Origin: Ruminococcus sp.
GTDB lineage: Bacteria > Bacillota > Clostridia > Oscillospirales > Ruminococcaceae
Direction of reading: 5' to 3'
Length of the DNA stretch: 10,911 nt
NCBI GenBank assembly: GCA_003488415.1
Contig: DNLQ01000239.1
Span: forward strand, 1 to 10,911
Below are positions 5,330 to 10,911 of this stretch, piece after piece; the first letter of the stretch is position 1; the number at the start of each line of letters is the position of its first letter. The translations under genes and the position numbers were made by a program. The notes beneath the pieces were generated by a model. It ran no database searches and was not told where the DNA came from. It worked only from the letters and a program-made list of their open reading frames with translations.

Positions 5330-5920
5330 TTATGTGAACTCCGCTGTCTGAAATATCCTGTCTATATCACAGCGTATGCTGTCAAAACCTTCACGGCTGA
5401 GACCGTTCCATATCCACCACTCAGGCTCGCCGCCGATACATATCTCCTCCCAGAATCCTGTTCCGTCCCAGTCCTTTATGTCCTCCCAGTCCTTGTTTCC
5501 GCCGAAGTCGCCGGTGACGTACGCTATGGCTTCTCTTCCGCCTATAACTGTCTTTCTGGGCGATACTCCAGTACCGCATATTCCCATACGCTCGTCACAT
5601 GATATCATGATGTATCCTGCTGAGTCTGCTCCTATACGTATCCGGAGATACTCGTCCTCACTCAGCTTTTCCTCCTCAGTCACCGTCCAGCCGGAAGGTA
5701 TCATAAAGCTGAGCTGCTGTCCTACTGCTGTACAGGTAAACTGTGTAAGGTCGGAAGGTGTATCCTCTGCCGCAGTTTCCGTCTCTGCTGTAACGTTATC
5801 GCAGGATGTCTCAGCCGTAACTGTCTCCGGAGCTGTTGCCGCATCAGTGCCGTTATCATCGTATCCGCACCCTGTCAGCAGGATCGCTGCCGCTGCGGAA
5901 AGCAGTATCAGTCTTTTCAT
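5330..5920 (-). CDS. Putative lipoprotein, third gene of the sigma/propeller operon
   Basis: A 196-residue exported lipoprotein of unknown function. MKRLILLSAAAAILLTGC is a type II signal peptide with the lipobox LLTGC and the lipidated cysteine at residue 18. A Thr/Glu-rich linker follows to about residue 55 and should hold the domain away from the membrane. The globular part, about 56-196, opens with FTCTAVGQQLSFMIPSGWTV and contains a Trp-rich segment (EPEWWIWNGLSREGFDSI). I do not recognise its family. Opening with an 'FMIPSGW' strand is common in small surface domains that resist firm assignment. The start at 5920 has AGGAGG 8 bases upstream; a GTG three codons earlier overlaps that site and is unlikely. 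It begins 19 bases after the beta-propeller gene and is followed by a strong hairpin, so it is the last gene of the operon. Confidence 0.85.
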   Translation of the reverse strand: MKRLILLSAAAAILLTGCGYDDNGTDAATAPETVTAETSCDNVTAETETAAEDTPSDLTQFTCTAVGQQLSFMIPSGWTVTEEEKLSEDEYLRIRIGADSAGYIMISCDERMGICGTGVSPRKTVIGGREAIAYVTGDFGGNKDWEDIKDWDGTGFWEEICIGGEPEWWIWNGLSREGFDSIRCDIDRIFQTAEFT

Positions 5921-5939
5921 TCCCGACACCTCCTGTTCA

Positions 5940-8228
5940 TCATATCAGGTTTGCTGTATCTGTGACTGTAAGGGTATCTATATCAGCAGCTATTATCTTC
6001 CTGCCGGATATAACGTAAACATTATCGTCTATCCGCACTGCACGCTGAAACTCGTTATAGCTTGAGTATTCTGTACTGCTGTCGTCTCCGATATTCTGGC
6101 TTATCTCGCCTCTCAGTGTGAACTGTCCTCCCTCGTAGGAAAGGAATACATACTTGTATGAAGCACTGTAATGTCCGCTGGTGTCAAAGGTGCTTATATA
6201 CACAGGGAAACCGATGATGTTCTTCTCAGGTTCGATAAGAAGACACTTGCGCTCCCATACTGCGTCTGATGATACCCATTCATCATCATTCTTACGGTCT
6301 ATGGTATAGATACCCACTTCCTTCAGATCGTAGGGATCGGAATTATCGAACATAACTGCCTTTACACCTGTCTCCCTGCCGTTCTCGTTCGCATTAATAC
6401 CGAATCCGAAGAGGTGACCTTCGTCCCACTTCTGCATATAAGTGCTGTAGCCCGGAAGTTTCAGTTCGTCCATCACCTTCGGTGATGCAGGATTGCTGAG
6501 ATCTATGGCAAAAAGAGGATCAGTCTGCTCGTAGGTCACAACATATGCCTTATCGCCGCTGAAGCTCACTGACCGGATATACTCATTCTCACCGAATCCT
6601 GTAAGACAGCTTACCTGATTCAGGTTCATATCCAGCACATAGAGATAGTTGCTTGTAACAGATCTGCCGGCTGGTATCTCATCCTTATTCCTTATCTCCT
6701 CCACATCAGTAATAATGTGCCATGTTGTCTCCGTTGAAGCTACACGGAAGTATCCTCCGTATTCGCTCATGGAGAACTGGTCCTTTACCGAGCCCTTTAT
6801 CTTGCAGCTTGCAGCAGGAACGATGCTTCCGCCGCTGAGCGAGATTCGTGTTACCTCTGTTTCCTCCCAGCCGTATGTGGTGTAAAGGTTATCCGCCGAG
6901 CAGTATACATCTCCGGTATAGCCGGCAAGTGCCTTTGTCTCACCCTGACGGAAGCTGCCGGGGGTTGTGAGGTCTATGCTGCCGATAACGGTATACCCGA
7001 AGCTGTAGAGCTTTTCAGGTGAGGTGTCAGGAAGGAGGATACATTCCGGTTCAAGACATTCCAGACCTGTTTTATCCGTACCGTATGCAGGTATATAGTT
7101 ATCTATATCATCCTCTGACTCTATACTGTCATAGAATATATTGCTGTAGCTTGTGATAATGTACATATATCCCTCTGGTGTTATACGCACATCCCTGTAG
7201 CTGCCGTCCTGGAAACAGGTGCCCAGGTATTCGTGTGAGTCGGAAGCTGCATAGAATGACACGAATGCCGTATTGCGGTAATACTCATAGTAGCTCCAGC
7301 CTTCATCGGTCTTTACTTCATCACTGCCAGAAACAATTCCTATTACAGCTATCATGTCATTATAGAGGTACATATCCTGTACCGATACATTCTCAGTCTT
7401 CTCCTCGCCGTATATTTTCCCGATATCATCGGCAATGTTTATATTTGTGACTGAGGTTATCTTTCCGCTGTCTACTGCGGTAATGTTGAGCTTGGGCATT
7501 ATAGGATCAGCTGCGCCGAAACCGGAATAATAACCGCCGTAGTTGCAGAGGGAGTAGATATTCTTTCCGTCAGTCTTTACTATGTCCGCTTCACGCACTC
7601 CTTCCTCCTGATCGTAGGTATCGGTAAAACCGATGCCTCCTTCATCAGAGCCTCCTGTACCGGCGGAGTAGTCCCATTTCTCTGCAATATCTGCATCAGA
7701 GTTCATAGCCGGAGCCCCGACAGCTTCTTCCTCCACATATTCTGCCTCATCATCCATGCCGAATCTGCCGTAAGTCAGCTCGTAGCGCGTATCCTTTATC
7801 AGTTTGTATATCTCGCCGTAGCTCGATGCACTGTTCATGAATGACTCTTGTCTGACTGTCTCAGTTTTATCTTTATCGTCTCCAGCCGAAGCCGCACTCT
7901 CAGCAGCAGATGTTCCCACAGGCTTCTTGTCATCATCTGCGATCTGCACATCAGCAGCCTGTTGTTCTCCTGCATTCATATGTCTGAACAGTCCGGCTTT
8001 TCCTGCTGCTCCTGCACCGCCGGCTATTATCGCACAGGCTGCTGCGGCTGCGGCAATACGTCCGCCTACAGAGATACCCTTTCTCTTACCCGCGGCAGCT
8101 TCATCCTGAAGCTCCCCCGTATCAGTCACCTGAGCGTCCAGCATCTCTTTTATGCGCTCAGGACTTATCTCCTCCGGTACTTTTTCCTCTTCAAGGATCT
8201 CCCTTATCCTGTTTTCATTCTCGTTCAT
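5940..8228 (-). CDS. Membrane-anchored beta-propeller protein (PF09826), probable anti-sigma factor/sensor
   Basis: A 762-residue single-pass membrane protein. Residues 1-50 are charged and helical (MNENENRIREILEEEKVPEE...) and should be cytoplasmic. About 54-77 is an Ala/Gly-rich transmembrane segment (ISVGGRIAAAAAACAIIAGG). An acidic, Ser/Ala-rich linker runs to about 200. The rest is a secreted beta-propeller domain: its signature QEEGVREADIVKTDGKNIY starts at 207, and the late motif DPLFAIDLSNPASPKVMDEL starts at 570, followed by LPGYSTYMQKWDEGHLFGFG. The gene starts 13 bases after the ECF sigma gene, with AAAGGAGAG upstream. That position, with a short cytoplasmic N-terminus, is what a membrane anti-sigma factor has; the N-terminus shows no zinc HxxxCxxC motif. 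The propeller would then be the outward sensor. The propeller family is confident, the anti-sigma role is inferred. Confidence 0.88.
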   Translation of the reverse strand: MNENENRIREILEEEKVPEEISPERIKEMLDAQVTDTGELQDEAAAGKRKGISVGGRIAAAAAACAIIAGGAGAAGKAGLFRHMNAGEQQAADVQIADDDKKPVGTSAAESAASAGDDKDKTETVRQESFMNSASSYGEIYKLIKDTRYELTYGRFGMDDEAEYVEEEAVGAPAMNSDADIAEKWDYSAGTGGSDEGGIGFTDTYDQEEGVREADIVKTDGKNIYSLCNYGGYYSGFGAADPIMPKLNITAVDSGKITSVTNINIADDIGKIYGEEKTENVSVQDMYLYNDMIAVIGIVSGSDEVKTDEGWSYYEYYRNTAFVSFYAASDSHEYLGTCFQDGSYRDVRITPEGYMYIITSYSNIFYDSIESEDDIDNYIPAYGTDKTGLECLEPECILLPDTSPEKLYSFGYTVIGSIDLTTPGSFRQGETKALAGYTGDVYCSADNLYTTYGWEETEVTRISLSGGSIVPAASCKIKGSVKDQFSMSEYGGYFRVASTETTWHIITDVEEIRNKDEIPAGRSVTSNYLYVLDMNLNQVSCLTGFGENEYIRSVSFSGDKAYVVTYEQTDPLFAIDLSNPASPKVMDELKLPGYSTYMQKWDEGHLFGFGINANENGRETGVKAVMFDNSDPYDLKEVGIYTIDRKNDDEWVSSDAVWERKCLLIEPEKNIIGFPVYISTFDTSGHYSASYKYVFLSYEGGQFTLRGEISQNIGDDSSTEYSSYNEFQRAVRIDDNVYVISGRKIIAADIDTLTVTDTANLI

Positions 8229-8241
8229 ACTGTCTCTCCTT

Positions 8242-8751
8242 TCAGGCTGTATCGCTCAGCTCAAGTCTGAGCCGCTGCTTTATTCGTGTGAGACGTGACC
8301 TGACTGCACCGGGACGGAGTCCGCACACATCTGCGATCTCCTCGCTGGTATATCCTCCCAGAACAGACATTGATAATATCAGTCTTGACTGCGGATCAAG
8401 ACGGTCTACCGCCTCACGAAGCTCCGCCTTCTCGAAGCTGAATCCCTCCTCGGGACTGTTTTCCTCGCTTATTGGCTCTTCATCCCGGAAATATTCACGC
8501 TGTAGGTTTTTGATCTTCGCAGAGAGTATACGCATTATCCAGCTCCGGAACGCTGCCGGTTCACGCAGACTGCCTATTTCGGCAAATGCGTCAAGCACGG
8601 TATCACTTACGGCATCACAGGCGTCGTGACTGCTGCGGAGACTGTAAAGAGCGATATGATACATATCCTTGTATACAAGTGTGTACAGACGTGCAAATGC
8701 GGAGGTATCTCCCTCCTGGGCAAGTCTTACATCTGCGGAGAAATCTGTCAT
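8242..8751 (-). CDS. ECF-type RNA polymerase sigma factor
   Basis: A 169-residue sigma-70 family protein with only regions 2 and 4, the extracytoplasmic-function layout. Region 2 is at about 7-75 (VRLAQEGDTSAFARLYTLVY; SDTVLDAFAEI; AAFRSWIMRIL). An acidic linker covers about 88-110. Region 4 with the helix-turn-helix is at about 112-164 (DPQSRLILSMSVLGGYTSEE then IADVCGLRPGAVRSRLTRIK). It directs RNA polymerase to a dedicated set of promoters, presumably when the membrane partner encoded next releases it. The start at 8751 follows AAAGGAGGG. It is the first gene of a three-gene operon. I found no clear ECF-type -35/-10 pair between it and the upstream terminator, so autoregulation is not shown. 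Confidence 0.92.
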   Translation of the reverse strand: MTDFSADVRLAQEGDTSAFARLYTLVYKDMYHIALYSLRSSHDACDAVSDTVLDAFAEIGSLREPAAFRSWIMRILSAKIKNLQREYFRDEEPISEENSPEEGFSFEKAELREAVDRLDPQSRLILSMSVLGGYTSEEIADVCGLRPGAVRSRLTRIKQRLRLELSDTA

Positions 8752-8797
8752 ACGAATCCCTCCTTTGAACCGATTCACTAATAAGGTGTGAGCTGAA

Positions 8798-8813
8798 GTG
8801 CAGATCGCTGCAC
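8798..8813. promoter_or_regulatory. Dyad upstream of the sigma gene, possible operator
   Basis: GTGCAG (8798-8803) and CTGCAC (8808-8813) are perfect inverted arms around ATCG, about 47 bases upstream of the sigma factor start and just past the terminator of the preceding operon. It could be a regulator site in the promoter region or a small leader hairpin. The function is unknown. Confidence 0.35.
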
Positions 8814-8819
8814 GGGAAC

Positions 8820-8874
8820 AAAAAAATCGGCTATATGCACAAATCTGAAGTACCCAGTTAGTGCATACAGCCGA
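8820..8874 (-). terminator. Intrinsic terminator of the manA-glucokinase operon
   Basis: Read on the minus strand, TCGGCT and TATGCAC (8861-8874) pair with GTGCATA and AGCCGA (8827-8840). That gives 6 + 7 pairs with one mismatch between them and a 20-base loop, and a run of seven T follows directly (8820-8826). It begins 12 bases after the glucokinase stop codon and separates this operon from the sigma operon downstream. Confidence 0.9.
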
Positions 8875-8886
8875 AAGATCTCAGTT

Positions 8887-9843
8887 TCAGGAATTAGCTC
8901 TGCCTAAGAAGGCTGCGCCGATGATGCCGGCATCATTTCCGAGCTTGGCAATAACGATCTCACAGTTCTTGGGAGAGTTCCTTGTGTAGACCTCCTGCTT
9001 TACAAGCTCCTTCATCGGCAGAAGAAGAGGATCACCCTCGTTGCATACTCCGCCGCCGATACAGAGGATGTCAGGCTGGAAGATGTTGATAGTATTGGTT
9101 ATTCCTGCTGCAAGATACTTTATGTACTTGTCTACTACAGCCTTGGCATATTTGTCTCCGGCACGCATACAGTCAAAGGATGTACGTGCAGTTACCTTGC
9201 CCTTTTCCTCGGCTGTCTGGTTCATTATGCTGTCAGGATGTTCAGCCATGGCTTCCTTTGTCATACGGATAAGTCCTGTAGCTGAGGAATATGCCTCGAA
9301 GCAGCCCTTCCTTCCGCATGAACACTGTGCGCCGTCCACCTCGATCACTGTGTGGCCGATCTCGGCTCCGGCAAAGTTTGAACCTGAGTAGATCTTGCCG
9401 TCGATGATGATACCGCCGCCTACTCCTGTTCCAAGAGTGATACATACAGCGTTCCTTGCACCCTTTGCTGCTCCTGCAACATACTCGCCGTATGCAGCAG
9501 CATTGGCGTCATTCTCGATAAATACGGGCTTGTCGATCGTCTCCTGGATGTACTTCACCATGGGAGTGTTCTCAAAGCCTAAGTTATTGGAGTACTCGAT
9601 GATGCCTGTCTCACTGTTTGCGATACCGGGTGTTCCGATACCCACCCACTCGATGTCATCAATGGTCAGCTTGGCGTTCTTTACAGCCTGAAGTGCCATT
9701 TTTGCCATGTCATCGGCTATCTCCTTGTCAGGCCGTGGACAGTTGGTCTTTGTTGATGCCTTGGCGATGATATTGTACTCCTCATCAACTACACCTGCAA
9801 CGATGTTTGTTCCGCCCAGGTCGATTCCTACGTAATATTTCAT
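8887..9843 (-). CDS. ROK-family glucokinase
   Basis: A 318-residue cytoplasmic ATP-dependent sugar kinase that makes glucose-6-phosphate. The N-terminal phosphate-binding motif is DLGGTN (8-13). The catalytic aspartate is D112 in ENDANAAAYGE, and TLGTGVGGGIIIDGKI (137-151) is the second nucleotide-binding segment. The ROK zinc signature is EIGHTV (161-166) with CSCGRKGCFE (174-183); H164, C174, C176 and C181 are the expected ligands. IGGGV (262-266) is the adenosine region. Its length is normal for bacterial ROK glucokinases. The start at 9843 has AGGAGG upstream. It lies 20 bases downstream of the mannose-6-phosphate isomerase gene in one operon. ROK kinases vary in sugar preference, so mannose or glucosamine could also be substrates. 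Confidence 0.93.
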   Translation of the reverse strand: MKYYVGIDLGGTNIVAGVVDEEYNIIAKASTKTNCPRPDKEIADDMAKMALQAVKNAKLTIDDIEWVGIGTPGIANSETGIIEYSNNLGFENTPMVKYIQETIDKPVFIENDANAAAYGEYVAGAAKGARNAVCITLGTGVGGGIIIDGKIYSGSNFAGAEIGHTVIEVDGAQCSCGRKGCFEAYSSATGLIRMTKEAMAEHPDSIMNQTAEEKGKVTARTSFDCMRAGDKYAKAVVDKYIKYLAAGITNTINIFQPDILCIGGGVCNEGDPLLLPMKELVKQEVYTRNSPKNCEIVIAKLGNDAGIIGAAFLGRANS

Positions 9844-9863
9844 TTGTTTTCCTCCTAAATTTA

Positions 9864-10817
9864 TTATACAGTCGTTATTATCACACTGCATCTTCCTTTT
9901 ATTAAACAACCCTCAGTCCCGGCAGGAACGAAAGCACCCGAGCCTTTTTTCAGCGGCAGGCTCTCTGTACCGTCTGTGACTTCACACTCGCCCTCTGTGA
10001 CCAGCAGGTGTCTGAAGCTGTCAGCTCTGTCAAGCCGCATCGTGCGGTAGATGTCGTATTTATCTGCACGGAAATACTTGCACTCAGCAAGGAATGTATG
10101 CCACCTTCCGGGCTGATTCTCCTTCTCAGGCTGACCATAGCTGTATCCGGCAGGGCAGAGCTTCGTGACGTCCATTGCCTTCTCAACGTGAAGCTCACGG
10201 GGACTGCCGTCTGCACCTACTCTTCCGTAGTCGTATACACGGTATGTCACATTGGAACTCTGCTGTATTTCGGCTATGAGTATCCCCTTTCCGATAGCGT
10301 GAAGCGTTCCCGGCTCTATAAAGAACACATCTCCCTTATGCACAGGCACTCGTTCCACTATGTCCATAAGAGTGTTTTCCTCAACCGCTCTGCGGAAGGT
10401 ATCAGGTGTTATTTTCTCACGGAAGCCGTATACCAGTTCTGCACCTTCATCACAGTCCACAACATACCACATCTCTGTCTTGCCAAGCTGTCCCTCTGTA
10501 CGAAGTGCGTACTCATCATCCGGATGTACCTGCACGGAAAGGTCGTTTCTTGCATCGATCAGCTTCACAAGCACCGGAAAGGTGTCTCCGCTCCGGAAAC
10601 TCTTTCCTACAGTCTCCGGATGCTCACGGACGAACCCGCTGAGCTTCATTCCCTTGTATTCGCCGCTTGCGATCATACTCTCTCCGTCCGGATGACAGGA
10701 AAGCTCCCAGCTCTCCGCAAGACGCTCAAGGTCACTCTCCTTGCCGTACTCGTCCCTTAGCCTTGTTCCGCCCCATATATAGTCCTTTATTGCCGGTTCA
10801 AGTAAAAAAGGTGTCAT
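9864..10817 (-). CDS. manA: Mannose-6-phosphate isomerase, class I
   Basis: A 317-residue cupin-fold zinc enzyme that interconverts mannose-6-phosphate and fructose-6-phosphate. Zinc ligands are visible as Q96 and H98 in SVQVHPDDEYA, E115 in KTEMWYV and H173 in PGTLHAIG. EIQQSSNVTYRVYDYGR (183-199) supplies the catalytic arginine region, and HVEKAMDV follows. The C-terminal cupin ends in VPAGTEGCLIKG. The size matches the short Bacillus-type enzymes rather than the longer E. coli one. The start at 10817 follows GGAGG and comes just one base after the stop of the preceding gene, which indicates translational coupling. Together with the glucokinase it would channel mannose and glucose into glycolysis, as expected for growth on mannans or other plant polysaccharides. 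Confidence 0.95.
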   Translation of the reverse strand: MTPFLLEPAIKDYIWGGTRLRDEYGKESDLERLAESWELSCHPDGESMIASGEYKGMKLSGFVREHPETVGKSFRSGDTFPVLVKLIDARNDLSVQVHPDDEYALRTEGQLGKTEMWYVVDCDEGAELVYGFREKITPDTFRRAVEENTLMDIVERVPVHKGDVFFIEPGTLHAIGKGILIAEIQQSSNVTYRVYDYGRVGADGSPRELHVEKAMDVTKLCPAGYSYGQPEKENQPGRWHTFLAECKYFRADKYDIYRTMRLDRADSFRHLLVTEGECEVTDGTESLPLKKGSGAFVPAGTEGCLIKGRCSVIITTV

Positions 10818-10818
10818 A

Positions 10819-10911
10819 TTACCTCCATAGCTTCTCAAATTCCGCCTCGCTGCCGCAGTACACATTGAAGTCGATACATTCTTCCTCCCCCACGTATCCG
10901 TCCAGCTTTCC
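10819..10911 (-). CDS. C-terminal end of an unidentified gene upstream of manA
   Basis: Only the last 30 residues are in the window. They read GKLDGYVGEEECIDFNVYCG and then SEAEFEKLWR before a TAA at 10819-10821. The frame is open to the window edge, and its stop lies one base before the manA start, with the manA ribosome binding site inside it, so it is a real gene in the same operon. No family can be assigned from this much sequence. Confidence 0.6.
   Translation of the reverse strand, partial: GKLDGYVGEEECIDFNVYCGSEAEFEKLWR

Noticed and set aside
5376..6065. Long plus-strand open frame of 229 residues opposite the lipoprotein and the end of the propeller gene
   Set aside because: The minus strand carries convincing genes with signal peptide, family motifs and ribosome binding sites; this frame is low-complexity Ser/Pro-rich shadow sequence.
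10008..10760. Plus-strand open frame of 250 residues opposite manA
   Set aside because: It is the antisense of a clear mannose-6-phosphate isomerase and shows no family motif or ribosome binding site.

Overview
The window looks like chromosome from a Gram-positive anaerobe of the Ruminococcus / Oscillospiraceae type. The evidence is a secreted protein with a dockerin module (typical of cellulosome-producing ruminococci), strong AGGAGG-type ribosome binding sites on nearly every gene, a TipA-type MerR regulator, and a secreted beta-propeller family (PF09826) common in Firmicutes. No phage, insertion sequence, CRISPR array, tRNA or rRNA gene was seen. The species is an inference from these protein families, not from a database search.

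Layout. (1) 1-1107, minus strand: a well-formed promoter drives a 66-residue DUF951 zinc-ribbon-like protein that overlaps the start of prfA (release factor 1), which runs off the left edge. (2) 1196-2695, plus strand: a structured leader, an uncharacterised 113-residue protein, a strong hairpin, a 307-residue S1-domain RNA-binding protein and a terminator. (3) 2801-4073, minus strand: a secreted protein with an N-terminal dockerin, and its promoter. (4) 4074-4556, a region poor in genes: a decayed N-terminal fragment of a pyridoxamine-5'-phosphate-oxidase-like gene (minus), a near-consensus plus-strand promoter with no recognisable gene behind it, and a MerR-type promoter with a 19-bp spacer filled by a dyad. 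(5) 4557-5322: a MerR/TipAS regulator and a terminator that may work in both directions. (6) 5330-8751, minus strand: an operon of an ECF sigma factor, a single-pass membrane protein with a large extracytoplasmic beta-propeller (probable anti-sigma/sensor), and a lipoprotein. (7) 8820-10911, minus strand: the end of an unidentified gene, a class I mannose-6-phosphate isomerase and a ROK-family glucokinase, closed by an intrinsic terminator.

How the parts fit. The sigma / beta-propeller / lipoprotein operon reads as a self-contained envelope-sensing system: cytoplasmic sigma factor, membrane-spanning partner, surface lipoprotein. The isomerase and glucokinase would feed mannose-6-phosphate and free hexoses into glycolysis, which suits a plant-polysaccharide degrader, and the dockerin protein would be attached outside the cell to a cohesin-bearing scaffold. 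The MerR gene appears to control itself from the operator in its own promoter. The most interesting items are the sigma/propeller operon, the dockerin protein with no recognisable enzyme domain, the gene remnant and orphan promoter around 4100-4500, and the leader of the 113-residue protein, in which both candidate ribosome binding sites can be base-paired.
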